A stretch of 64,000 nt of DNA from Bin127 sp965203505 (lineage in GTDB: Bacteria > Chloroflexota > Dehalococcoidia > Lucifugimonadales > Lucifugimonadaceae): the NCBI GenBank assembly GCA_965203505.1, contig OZ241880.1, forward strand, positions 1,550,001-1,614,000. Reading direction: 5' to 3'. Of this stretch, positions 17,547 through 26,066 are shown one piece after another. How positions within the stretch are numbered: the first letter of the stretch is position 1; every line of letters begins with the position of its first letter. A program made the position numbers and the translations under genes. The notes below the pieces were generated by a model. That model did not search any database. It had not been told where the DNA came from and saw nothing but the letters and a program-made list of their open reading frames with translations.

Positions 17547-17702
17547 AGTTGCCAATCTATTCCGGATGCTAGGAATCCCCGTCCATTGGAACGACGTTGG
17601 GAACGAATCCACATCAGTCCGGCGCACCGCCGCTTCTGGTGCCGGACGACAAAGCTAAACGTACCGTTGATTTGAACCCGCAATAGTCGCGCGAAAGAGC
17701 TA

Positions 17703-18455
17703 ATGCTGAAGATAGAAAACCTACACGCAGTTGTCACGGACAGCGAGGAAGAAATCTTACGAGGGATCGACCTCGAAGTGAATGCGGGCGAGGTGCACGC
17801 GCTCATGGGTCCCAATGGCAGTGGGAAAAGCACACTCGCCAACGTCTTGATGGGCAAACCATCGTACACCGTGACCAAAGGCGATATCACAGTCGACGGC
17901 GAAAGCATCGTCGAACTCATGCCGGACGAACGAGCTCACCTTGGTCTTTTCCTTGCCATGCAGTATCCGTTGGAAGTTCCCGGCGTCCGTCCTTGGCAGT
18001 TCCTGAAAGCCGCGAAAGATGCGATCGATGACGCGAATGGCCGCAAGAAGATGTCGGTTCGCGAGTTTTCACGGCTGTTCGATGCGAAGGTTGATGACGT
18101 AGGCGTCAATCAAGAGCTGATCAAGCGGGCCCTTAATGAAGGTTTTTCGGGCGGTGAGAAGAAGCGTAACGAGATGCTGCAAATGCAGGTTCTAAACCCG
18201 CGCATCGCCATCATGGATGAGACCGACTCCGGATTGGACATCGATGCGCTGCAAGCCGTCGCCGACGGTGTCAACAATATGAGGTCGCCCGAACGATGCT
18301 TCATAATAGTCACTCACTATCAAAGGTTGCTCCACTACGTCCGACCAGATGTTGTCCATGTCTTGGTTGGCGGCAAGATTGTAGAGACGGGCGGTGAGTC
18401 GTTAGCCGAAAAAGTTGAGCAGAACGGCTACCGCGACTATCTCGTCAATCGATGA
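17703..18455 (+). CDS. sufC: SUF system ATPase SufC
   Basis: A 250-residue ABC-type ATPase of the SUF complex. Walker A is GPNGSGKSTLANVLMG, the signature is FSGGEKKRNEMLQM, Walker B is IAIMDETDSGLDIDAL, and the switch histidine is in FIIVTHYQRLL. MQYPLEVPGV is a SufC-specific Q-loop block. It lies 156 bases after sufB and its end overlaps no other gene with the sufD start chosen here. Confidence 0.96.
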   Translation: MLKIENLHAVVTDSEEEILRGIDLEVNAGEVHALMGPNGSGKSTLANVLMGKPSYTVTKGDITVDGESIVELMPDERAHLGLFLAMQYPLEVPGVRPWQFLKAAKDAIDDANGRKKMSVREFSRLFDAKVDDVGVNQELIKRALNEGFSGGEKKRNEMLQMQVLNPRIAIMDETDSGLDIDALQAVADGVNNMRSPERCFIIVTHYQRLLHYVRPDVVHVLVGGKIVETGGESLAEKVEQNGYRDYLVNR

Positions 18456-18480
18456 GGCCCCCTCGCTTTTTGGTTTTCGT

Positions 18481-19827
18481 ATGAGTTTGAGTCCCGCCAA
18501 GATGCAGTCCAACACCGTCAGGCATTTGGACGCCTATCGCGCAGACTGGCAGCGATACGCCCGATCTCAAAACGGCTATCATTCCGACGCTGATCCGACG
18601 CGGGGTCTCAGAGAGAATGCGTGGGAAGAGTTTGAACGTCTAGGTTTTCCAATACATCGTCGTGGAAATGAACACTGGAAATACACAGACCTCCGTCCGG
18701 TCGACCGCATCGCGTTCAGACTGAGCGCAGAGGACGTTGATCCAAGCGTTGAGCAGTTCGCTCCACATTTGCCGTTGAGTGACGATTGGGATTACGCCAT
18801 ATTCATCAACGGTTTTTTGGCAGAGAACCAGTCCGACGGCAGGACTCAACGAATACAAGCCTGTCCTTGGGTCGGTGAACTTGCTGGATTCGCGGGTGAT
18901 GCATTTGTGTCACTAAACACAGCCTTCATGAATGTCCGTGGCGGGGCATACGTCGAATTTTTGCCCGGACGTCGATACGACAAACCTCTGCACATCATCC
19001 ACGTTTCGACCGTTTCAGAAGACGCCCCACTCGCCATTTACCCGCGAATCGCGATCGAGATGGGTGAAGGAAGCAGCGGCACGTTGATCGAGTCGCACAT
19101 TTCAATCTCAGACGCCACACACTTGTCGGTGCCCGTGGTCGAAATCCGAATGGGCAGCAATTCATCGTTGACCCATCTTCGATATCAGGATGAAAGCGAG
19201 AATTCTTTCCACTTCGCAACGACGCGGGTTTCGCAAGATGACGGGTCGAACTACAAGTCCACTTCGTTCAGTGTCGGCTCGTCAATCGGACGCAACGACG
19301 TCTTCACCTCCTTGCGAGGGGAATATGCCGATTCAACGTTGCACGGTGTCTACGTGACCACGAATCGACAGCACCACGACAACGAAATCAGCACCACCCA
19401 CGCCGCGCCGCACTGCACGAGCGACCAGTATTTCAAAGGCATACTGTCGGGCAGCTCTCGTGCCGTGTTCAGCGGAAAGATCGTAGTGGAACGCGGTGCG
19501 CAAAAAACCGACGCCAATCAGAAGGACCTGAACCTCCTCCTGTCGCACGAGGCTGAGGTAGACACCAAACCGTCGCTCGAAATCTACGCAGACGACGTCA
19601 AGTGTGGACACGGCGCTACAGCAGGGCACGTCGATGAGGACACTCTGTTCTATCTGCAATCCCGTGGCGTCGATTACGATACCGCGCAAGCGATGCTCAT
19701 CAGGGGCTTCGCGGCTGAGATCCTCGACGAATTCGACGACGATACCATGCGTGAGTTTCTCGAGAACAAACTCGACGCACTGATGCCGGCGCTCCAAGCA
19801 GCTTCCGATACTATCGGCACCGCATAG
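18481..19827 (+). CDS. sufD: Fe-S cluster assembly protein SufD
   Basis: A 448-residue partner of SufB and SufC. The C-terminal beta-helix carries TTNRQHHDNEISTTHAAPHC, SDQYFKGILSGSSRAVFSGK, VVERGAQKTDANQKDLNLLL and CGHGATAGHVDEDTLFYL, all typical of SufD, including the HGATxG block. The frame is open upstream to 18415, inside sufC, but the ATG at 18481 (MSLSPAKMQSNTV) avoids the overlap and gives a normal length. Third gene of sufBCDU. Confidence 0.92.
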   Translation: MSLSPAKMQSNTVRHLDAYRADWQRYARSQNGYHSDADPTRGLRENAWEEFERLGFPIHRRGNEHWKYTDLRPVDRIAFRLSAEDVDPSVEQFAPHLPLSDDWDYAIFINGFLAENQSDGRTQRIQACPWVGELAGFAGDAFVSLNTAFMNVRGGAYVEFLPGRRYDKPLHIIHVSTVSEDAPLAIYPRIAIEMGEGSSGTLIESHISISDATHLSVPVVEIRMGSNSSLTHLRYQDESENSFHFATTRVSQDDGSNYKSTSFSVGSSIGRNDVFTSLRGEYADSTLHGVYVTTNRQHHDNEISTTHAAPHCTSDQYFKGILSGSSRAVFSGKIVVERGAQKTDANQKDLNLLLSHEAEVDTKPSLEIYADDVKCGHGATAGHVDEDTLFYLQSRGVDYDTAQAMLIRGFAAEILDEFDDDTMREFLENKLDALMPALQAASDTIGTA

Positions 19828-19907
19828 CCGCCTACCCGTCCGCGGCTAAAATTGGTCGAACGGATACGCCATATCCCGCATGGCTATCAACAACCTCAGC
19901 CCCAATC

Positions 19908-20360
19908 ATGCGCAGCGGCTTCGGACATCTTGACGAAACTAATCGATACGTCGTAGAGGATCACTACCGCAATCCGCGTAATTCTGAGCCGATTTCCGAG
20001 TACAACACCGACGCTCGTATCGACAATCCGTTTTGTGGCGATGAGGTCTACGTTCAGCTGCTAATCGAAGACGGGGTAATCGATTCGATCAGCGTGCAAG
20101 GCTCTGGTTGTGCCATAACTCAAGCAGCATCGTCCATGTTGGGTGAGGTTGTTGAGGGGCGAAGTGTCGCCGAGGTTGAGGGGCTTTCCGGGATAGTGCG
20201 TCAGATGTTTTCTAGCGGTGAATTACCGGCCGATGATGATGCAGACGAGATTGGCGACACCGTGGCATTGCGTGGTGTCTCGCGATTTCCCATTCGAGTG
20301 AAGTGCGCGTTGCTGGCGTGGGCTACGTTGGAAGACGCGATCCAGAACTATCGGCCGTAG
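19908..20360 (+). CDS. sufU: SufU-type Fe-S assembly / sulfur-transfer protein
   Basis: A 150-residue NifU-N-like protein. The zinc/sulfur ligands expected in SufU are present: C42 with D44 in NPFCGDE, C68 in GSGCAIT and C133 in VKCALLAW. In Gram-positive systems SufU takes persulfide from SufS and hands it to SufBCD. The usual neighbour sufS (cysteine desulfurase) is missing between sufD and sufU and elsewhere in the window. The start is an ATG at 19908, 80 bases after sufD. Confidence 0.92.
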   Translation: MRSGFGHLDETNRYVVEDHYRNPRNSEPISEYNTDARIDNPFCGDEVYVQLLIEDGVIDSISVQGSGCAITQAASSMLGEVVEGRSVAEVEGLSGIVRQMFSSGELPADDDADEIGDTVALRGVSRFPIRVKCALLAWATLEDAIQNYRP

Positions 20361-20364
20361 ACCA

Positions 20365-22401
20365 TCAACGGACGCGGTCTCCCAGCCACATGCGGGTCAG
20401 CCAAAACGAATCGGAGCGGTAAGTGTTCGGGGCGATGTTTTGCAGGTGGGACCACCATACCCAGTGGGAAACCCTGGCCGCCGGCCTGAAGAGATGAGCG
20501 CCGTTCAGGATCTCTCGTTGAATTTCATGTAGCAGGTCACGTCTTACCAAGGGGTTCAATTCAATAGATTGTTGTTCGATGAGCGTGTCGAGCCGTTCGG
20601 CCGCGTATTTCGTGGTGTTCCACGGGCCTCTGGAGTGATGAATGGCGAACAGCATCGATGTCGCGCTGGATTGGGGTGGCGAGGCACCGACGTAGATGTC
20701 GTATTCGCCGAAGCTCCAGATGTCTTCTCCAAATGTGCGTGTGGACACCCTTTCGACGGATACGATCAATCCGAGCGAACGCATGGCGGCTGCCAAGGAT
20801 TGAGCTGTTCGTATGTACTCGTCACCGAATTCGCCTACGCGGATGGTGAGAATGATCCCGTTAGGCACCTGATAACCGTCTAGAAGCTCGAGCAATCCGG
20901 GGCGATCGTTGAAGAATGGCTCGATTTCGGATTCCGGCAACAACCACGCAGGGTCATTGAATGGCAATCCGGCGCTGATGAACGACTGACCGTGGTGGGC
21001 TGAATCGATCAGCGCGTTTGGATCCCATGATTTGAAAATGGCGGTTCGTAATGGGAGCGAAGCCAACTCGCCGCGGGAGGTGTTGAATGCCACTTCGATG
21101 CCGACAGACGGATCGTGGCTTTGCGTCCATCTGAGTTCTTCGAAGCGCTCGACTGCGGGGATCATTTCGTTTAACGCCGGTTGGAGAAGATCCAATTGGC
21201 CTGTTCTCAAAGTGGTGATACGAACTTGTGGATCGGCGACCACCTCGACATCGATGCCGTCCAAGAGTGGAAGTTCGGGTATGAAGTAATCGGGATTCGC
21301 AGTGAACTGCATTCTGTTTCGATCGAATGAGTCCAGGATCCAAGGTCCGGTTCCGATGGTGGGTCCTTGCGTGAGGTCTCCGTCGAGGGCTACAGCCTCG
21401 GGAGCAACGATCGCGAATCGGGCGTCGGCGAGCTTGTCGAATATCTCCGCATCGGGAACGGTCAATCGGATCTGTAACGCATCGTCGCCGATAACGGTTG
21501 CTTCGGCGATTGTATTGACGAGATGCGAGTTGGGTAACTTGGGGTCTCCGAGCCGATCGATGCTGTAAACGACGTCAGCGGCGGTCAGGTTCCGACCGAG
21601 TTGCGGATTCGTCAGTTGCCACTGCACATCGCGCCGCAGATTAATCGTGAGCGTTGATTCGGCTTCTAGTTCCCAGCTTTCACATAGGTCGCAGATGATT
21701 TCGTGTGCCGAGGGGGACGCCAGAGGGTCGTAGCGAGTAGCTAGGGCGTCGACACCGCTGTTTGGTGCGGTTGGTTCCAACCAGCGGTAGCGGAAGATTC
21801 TGGAGTAAGCGATGCCTGGTCCCCATCCGGCGAGTATGGGAGATACGGACTTGTGGATGTCCTGGTGTGGTGCGGATTGTGGGACCGCAGTTTTGATCGT
21901 GCCGCCGTATGCGCCAGTAACTGGCAACGGTGCGATTTTCGTAGTTGGAACGGTGGTGGGCAACGCAGTGATTTCGGGTGCCGCGGTGGGCGTGGCGGTT
22001 GGCGGCAACGGTGTCGGCGGAACTGGTGTGGAAGTCGGGGGTGGTGTCGCAGTAGGTATCGGTGTTTCGGTTGGTGGGATGGGAGTTGCTGTGGGCAGAT
22101 CGCGGGGATCAGTCGATGGGGTTGCAGTCGCAGTTGGTTGAGTAGCGGTGGTGGGAATCGGTGTGGCTGTTGCTGTAGGTGCAGGGGTGTGGGTTGCCGT
22201 AGCGGTCGGGTCGGGTGCTGCGGTCGGTACGAGTGTCGATGTCGGTGTGTTCGTGGGAACGGCAACTGTGACGGGTTCGACGGTAGGAGTCGGGTCATCG
22301 GTTTGGCAGGCCAATCCGAGACATGCCAGCAGCAGGGCCGCAGTCAAGGTTGCGGCACGCAAAGAGCGGTTCGGGTTCAATGGGTTGCCTGTTTGAACCA
22401 T
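20365..22401 (-). CDS. Peptide/oligopeptide-type ABC solute-binding lipoprotein (family 5) with a Thr/Pro-rich linker
   Basis: A 678-residue secreted protein. Residues 1-35 form a signal sequence ending LLLACLGLAC, a plausible lipobox, so it is probably lipid-anchored. Residues about 38-165 are a low-complexity Thr/Pro/Ala linker of PTPTATATP-like units. The binding domain follows, with AYSRIFRYRWLEP, DLCESWELEAESTLTINLRR and LTAADVVYSIDRL, the hallmark of the family 5 binding proteins, and later GTGPWILDSFDRNRMQFTAN. Family members carry peptides, nickel or sugars; the ligand cannot be told. No permease or ATPase gene is adjacent. Its start overlaps the end of the epimerase gene by 25 bases; a TTG at 22380 would nearly remove the overlap. 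Confidence 0.88.
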   Translation of the reverse strand: MVQTGNPLNPNRSLRAATLTAALLLACLGLACQTDDPTPTVEPVTVAVPTNTPTSTLVPTAAPDPTATATHTPAPTATATPIPTTATQPTATATPSTDPRDLPTATPIPPTETPIPTATPPPTSTPVPPTPLPPTATPTAAPEITALPTTVPTTKIAPLPVTGAYGGTIKTAVPQSAPHQDIHKSVSPILAGWGPGIAYSRIFRYRWLEPTAPNSGVDALATRYDPLASPSAHEIICDLCESWELEAESTLTINLRRDVQWQLTNPQLGRNLTAADVVYSIDRLGDPKLPNSHLVNTIAEATVIGDDALQIRLTVPDAEIFDKLADARFAIVAPEAVALDGDLTQGPTIGTGPWILDSFDRNRMQFTANPDYFIPELPLLDGIDVEVVADPQVRITTLRTGQLDLLQPALNEMIPAVERFEELRWTQSHDPSVGIEVAFNTSRGELASLPLRTAIFKSWDPNALIDSAHHGQSFISAGLPFNDPAWLLPESEIEPFFNDRPGLLELLDGYQVPNGIILTIRVGEFGDEYIRTAQSLAAAMRSLGLIVSVERVSTRTFGEDIWSFGEYDIYVGASPPQSSATSMLFAIHHSRGPWNTTKYAAERLDTLIEQQSIELNPLVRRDLLHEIQREILNGAHLFRPAARVSHWVWWSHLQNIAPNTYRSDSFWLTRMWLGDRVR
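21930..22270. repeat. Low-complexity repeat DNA coding for the Thr/Pro linker
   Basis: Irregular GGTGT/GTTGC/GGTGG-type short repeats fill this stretch and translate, on the minus strand, to repeating Pro-Thr and Thr-Ala units. Units vary in length and there are no constant spacers. This sort of DNA can change length by slippage, so the linker length may differ between strains. Confidence 0.8.
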
Positions 22402-23429
22402 TCGACGGTTTGGCTTATGCCGTCTTGGAATGAAGTTTTGGCTTTCCAGCCGAGGTCGGTGTCTGCCGCGGAGACATCGAGCCAGATTTTGGGAATGTCG
22501 CCAGCTCTCGGCGGGCCGTGTTCTGGCGGCGAAGCATTATCGATCAATTCGGTGAGGACGCTATGTATCTCGTTTACGGATATGCCGTATCCGGTGCCGA
22601 TGTTGTACGGACCTGGTAGGTCGGTGTCGGCGAGGGTGAGGACGCCGTCGATGAAGTCTGAGATGTAGATGTAGTCGCGCTGATCGTTGCCGTCGCCGAA
22701 GACGGTGATTTGGCGGCCGTCGAGCATTGCTTGTGTGAAGATTGCGATGACTCCGGCTTCGCCGTTGGGGTTTTGGCGGGGGCCGTAGACGTTTGCGGGG
22801 CGGACAATGGAGTAGTTGAGGTCGTAGAGGTGGCCGTAGACGCGGAGATAGTGTTCGATGGCGAGTTTGGAGACGGCGTACGGTGAGAGGGGTTGAGCGT
22901 TGATGGCTTCGCTGGCGGGTAGGGCGGATAAGTCGAGGTCGCCGTATACGGCTCCGCCAGTGGAGAAGAAGATGAAGCGAGGTCGATGCGGTAGTTCTCG
23001 AATGCCTTCTAGGAGGTTGAGGGTGCCGTTGACATTGACGTTTACGTCGATCAGAGGTTCGCGGGCCGAGACGGCGACGGATGCTTGGGCGGCTAGGTGG
23101 TATATGGCTTTGGGGTTGAGGTCCGTGATGATTTCGGGGATGCTGGGATCACAGATGTCTAGTTTGATGAATGTGGCGTCGGGGTGGAGATATTGGGTAT
23201 CGGATGTGGACAGATTGTCGATGACGGCGACTTTTTCGCCGCGGTCGATGAGGGAGTCGATCAGGTGGGAACCGATAAAGCCGGTTCCACCGGTCACCAG
23301 CGTGGAGCCCGGGGTACGTCGGTGGTTTTGGTCAGTCTGGGTCACTTTGGGGATGCGGTCAGTGGGGGATCGCGCTGAACAGTTAGACGAAACGGGCTGG
23401 TTGGCGGTTTCAAACGCTTCAAAGTTCAA
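22377..23429 (-). CDS. NAD-dependent epimerase/dehydratase (UDP-glucose 4-epimerase-like)
   Basis: An extended short-chain dehydrogenase acting on nucleotide sugars. After a 40-residue N-terminal part come VTGGTGFIGSHLIDSLIDRG (NAD site), the VAVIDNLSTSDTQYL block, YHLAAQASVAVSAREP, FFSTGGAVYG and the catalytic SPYAVSKLAIEHYLR with Tyr-x3-Lys, then RPANVYGPRQNPNGEAGVIA and DGNDQRDYIYISDF. This is the GalE-like group; 4-epimerisation of UDP-glucose or UDP-GlcNAc is possible. A GTG at 23345 would trim the odd N-terminal stretch. Its 3' end overlaps the binding-protein gene. Confidence 0.85.
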   Translation of the reverse strand: MNFEAFETANQPVSSNCSARSPTDRIPKVTQTDQNHRRTPGSTLVTGGTGFIGSHLIDSLIDRGEKVAVIDNLSTSDTQYLHPDATFIKLDICDPSIPEIITDLNPKAIYHLAAQASVAVSAREPLIDVNVNVNGTLNLLEGIRELPHRPRFIFFSTGGAVYGDLDLSALPASEAINAQPLSPYAVSKLAIEHYLRVYGHLYDLNYSIVRPANVYGPRQNPNGEAGVIAIFTQAMLDGRQITVFGDGNDQRDYIYISDFIDGVLTLADTDLPGPYNIGTGYGISVNEIHSVLTELIDNASPPEHGPPRAGDIPKIWLDVSAADTDLGWKAKTSFQDGISQTVEWFKQATH

Positions 23430-23536
23430 TTATGCGTCTTTGGTGCGTTGAAACTCTCGGTGCGAGAATGCCGTTGGGAGGGGAAGGGATAGAATTGGCA
23501 GGCGTTGACTGTTACGACCCGATGGAGACCAGCTAG

Positions 23537-24424
23537 ATGCCCGATGTGAAATTGATCGCCTCCCGACACTCTGCGTTTTACAGTCCTTTGATCTCGTTGA
23601 TAGCGGGCGGGTTTCTGGAAAAAGAGGGACTGTCGGCGACGTATGCGCCTGCTGCCGCTGGTCAGAACTCTGTCGTCGAGGTGGCTGAAGGCAGGGCGGA
23701 TATCGGTCAGTCGGCAGTGTCGGGGAGTTGGACGGCGTTGGATGTGGGGCAGAAGCCGCCGGTGGCGCATTTTGCGCAGATCAACGCGTTTGATGGTTTT
23801 ATCGTCGCGGCTCGTGTACCTGATCCGGACTTTTCGTGGGAGAATCTGTTGGACGCGAAGTTTCTTTATGTCCACGGTGGACAGCCGGAGGCGATGTTGA
23901 GGTACGGGTTGCATCGGGTTGGGATTGATCTATCGGACATTGAGGGAATCGAATCGCCGGGTGGGGATGAGATGATGGAGCAGTGGCGGAATGGCGAGGG
24001 CGACTATTTCCATGAGCAGGGGGCGTTTCCACAACAGCTGGAGCATGAGGGGCTTGGGCACATCGTGGGATCCATCGGTGAGATTGTGGGTCCGACGGCG
24101 TTCAGCAGTCTGGTTGCGCGTTGGGACGATCTGGATTCGGACATGGTTAAGGCGGTCACTCGGGCGTATCGTGCATCGAGGGAGTGGGTGAACACGGCGG
24201 ATCCGATGGAGGTTGCGGAGGCTGAGGAACCGTTCTTCCCGGGTATGGCAGTAGAGGCGACGGCTGCGGCGGTTGCGTATTACCAGAAGTTGGGGAATTG
24301 GGATGGTGATATAGCGATACCGCGGGATTTGTACGATTCGGCGTTGGATGTGTTTGAGCATTCAGGGATGGTGGGTGCGCGACATGCGTATGAGGATGTT
24401 GTGGTTGCGCCTCCGGGGATGTAG
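23537..24424 (+). CDS. NMT1/THI5-like (SsuA-type) substrate-binding protein, no visible signal peptide
   Basis: A 295-residue periplasmic-binding-fold protein. The N-terminus, LIASRHSAFYSPLISLIAGG with FLEKEGL following, then VVEVAEGRADIGQSAVSGSW, fits the NMT1/THI5/SsuA family that binds alkanesulfonates, nitrate, pyrimidines or similar small ligands. There is no signal peptide or lipobox, so it may be cytosolic, or be an enzyme or sensor that has taken over the fold. GGAG lies 9 bases before the ATG. No transporter genes adjoin it, and it is divergent from the epimerase gene. The substrate is not predictable. Confidence 0.75.
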   Translation: MPDVKLIASRHSAFYSPLISLIAGGFLEKEGLSATYAPAAAGQNSVVEVAEGRADIGQSAVSGSWTALDVGQKPPVAHFAQINAFDGFIVAARVPDPDFSWENLLDAKFLYVHGGQPEAMLRYGLHRVGIDLSDIEGIESPGGDEMMEQWRNGEGDYFHEQGAFPQQLEHEGLGHIVGSIGEIVGPTAFSSLVARWDDLDSDMVKAVTRAYRASREWVNTADPMEVAEAEEPFFPGMAVEATAAAVAYYQKLGNWDGDIAIPRDLYDSALDVFEHSGMVGARHAYEDVVVAPPGM

Positions 24425-25586
24425 CAGATTCACTTGCATCGATGGGCTGGATGGATAGATGTTGGGGTGGAGGAGGATGCGAGACGCGCAGATATGTCCG
24501 CTCCCACCCGGTGGTTTGTTCGGGGTTGCTGCCGGGCCTTCCGGGTGGAAGGTCCGGCAGCTAGGGTCTTCGGTCCCGTAAAGACAGGTCCTCGCCTCGA
24601 GCCTTGGTCCCAGCGCCGGGACCTCGGCTCCTTCCCTCTCCATCGCCTCTTCGGGTTGCCGAAAAGGTCGACCCCGGAGAGGGGTCAGATGCTGCGCAGA
24701 GCGTGTTGCAAACCGCTAGCTTCCGTTTTCCAGCACGGCTCGCGTCGCCAGACCGCGGGCATGGAAGTCGGCTCGACGACTGGGGCCGCCGTTCGGAGTT
24801 CGCCGCCTTCCTTGGATCAGCTTTTCGGGCTTCACTCGCGCTGTAGCCTACCTCCTGCGGCGGACAGGAGAAGGTGTATGTCGGCTCCACGCAGGTTTCC
24901 CGGCCCTTGGCACGGCATTCCTCGCGCCCCCTTTGTCCTTCGGACATTTCCCCCGCGCAGCGGGGGAAACCCTGGGACGAAGGGGGCGGGACAGATGCCG
25001 GCTGGCTCGCTTTGCGACGCAGGACTGATGCGCCGCGCTCCGGAAACTGGGCCTCCCACGCTTCGGCACGGCCCTCCCGACCTTGCACCGGACTGCCGAT
25101 CCGGTGAGGGACGCCGCCGGAGGAGCCATAGACGCTGCGACTCGGCGCGATGGTTAGTCGCGCTGTCAATGCCGTTTTGCCTTCGTTTCCTCACGTGATC
25201 CCTGTGGCCGTTTGGGACGGGGTCTGCACACGTCTGCGCAGCACTGTGGTAGATGTCGATCTGTCTTTAAATATACAACAGATGTTGCAGGAGTCAAATT
25301 GTTGTCTGAACCGGGGATTGCGGGGATTTTTGTGATGGGCTGTGATGGGGTGTTGGTTGGTGGGCGGCGTTGCGGGGGTGGAGGTGATGGTTGTTTGGTT
25401 GGTAGGGCCCCGCCCTCCTTCCGCCCCGGTCCCCCTCACCCTGGCCCTTTCCCACGGAGGGGAGAGGGGAAGATCAGTGGTTTAGCTGGTGGTTTCGGAT
25501 GGGTTGGGTTTGGTTGTTTGGGGACCTCGCGTCCGCCCCGGGCATCGCCTGAACCTGCCTCAATCCCTTCGGCTGCGCTTGCTCGC
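24425..25586. other. Non-coding GC-rich island with many strong hairpins
   Basis: No credible gene is seen over 1.16 kb; long open frames exist on both strands but look like translated GC-rich repeats. Strong inverted repeats include 24529-24560 (14-bp stem with one G-U, GGGT loop), 24599-24630 (5 + 6 bp with a 2x2 internal loop), 24634-24683 (8 bp enclosing a second hairpin 24646-24667), 24925-24988 (palindromic repeat copy A) and 25086-25106 (CACCGG/CCGGTG). From 25270 on the base composition drops and a stretch resembling widely scattered GGGGATT-type repeats appears near 25312-25335; 25430-25475 matches a repeat at 57771-57815 in inverted orientation. It may be a large structured RNA or a cluster of small palindromic elements. 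Confidence 0.6.
24925..24988 (+). repeat. Palindromic intergenic repeat, copy A (complete)
   Basis: Outer arms CGCCCCCTT (24925-24933) and AAGGGGGCG (24980-24988), continued by GTCC/GGAC, enclose a perfect 10-bp hairpin TTTCCCCCGC-GCA-GCGGGGGAAA (24947-24969). It shares a long core with copies at 30977, 40555, 49983, 57167 and 57422. Confidence 0.85.
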
Positions 25587-26027
25587 TCAACCACCGGCTA
25601 CCATCAACTCCGTCAACAGTTTCTCCACGATTGCCTTGAGTGTCGAAAACGGCATGCCTGAAGCGTCCTCGCCGCGATCCTTCAAGTATTGATTGACCCG
25701 ATCCCAACGACTCTCCTCTCTCGTCGAATCTAGGAAGTCGTGCGCTTCCCATGAGAGGCTTTGGATTCTCCACTCGTTAGCCTCAACTATCCAACCCTCA
25801 TTCACCAACAATCCGTAGTTATACGTCTTGGATTTAATCAGTTCTACCAGTTCAGAGTCCAGAACGATGCCGCGTTCCTGTAACTCATACCCCAAGCTCG
25901 CCAAGTTGCTTGGTCTGTTCAATCTAGTCACTGATTCGATACCAATCTCGCCCAAGTCGATAACACATTTGTCGGTGCCTTCAATCTCCAACAGAATCCG
26001 ACGGACGATATCCATATCACGCTTCAC
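25587..26027 (-). CDS. DUF2513 protein
   Basis: A 146-residue protein of unknown function. The start VKRDMDIVRRILLEIE and the central YELQERGIVLDSELV and MPFSTLKAIVEKLLTEL fit DUF2513, a family often found in phages and mobile or defence regions. I chose a GTG at 26027, which gives the family's usual N-terminus; a GTG at 26066, directly after the stop of the restriction gene, would add 13 residues. It follows the MmeI-like restriction-modification gene on the same strand with no real gap, so the two are probably co-transcribed. Confidence 0.7.
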   Translation of the reverse strand: MKRDMDIVRRILLEIEGTDKCVIDLGEIGIESVTRLNRPSNLASLGYELQERGIVLDSELVELIKSKTYNYGLLVNEGWIVEANEWRIQSLSWEAHDFLDSTREESRWDRVNQYLKDRGEDASGMPFSTLKAIVEKLLTELMVAGG

Positions 26028-26066
26028 TTGAATTTGCCCGCCTTGTAGTCCTTGTTGTACTAACAC

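Noticed and set aside
18415..18480. Upstream extension of sufD
   Set aside because: It would overlap sufC by 41 bases and the extra residues resemble no SufD; the ATG at 18481 fits.
21930..22270. CRISPR-like array
   Set aside because: The repeats are short and irregular, have no constant spacers, and are in frame as a Thr/Pro linker of a lipoprotein.
24470..25190. RNase P RNA, tmRNA or group II intron
   Set aside because: None of the conserved core sequences I know (for example GAGGAAAGTCC of RNase P, the tRNA-like TTCGA...CCA end of tmRNA, the domain V signature of group II introns) was found on either strand.
24434..25198. Long open frames on both strands in the GC-rich island
   Set aside because: Translations are rich in Arg, Pro and Gly without any family motif; the stretch is filled with hairpins and repeat copy A. 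Overlapping frames on both strands are expected in GC-rich DNA.
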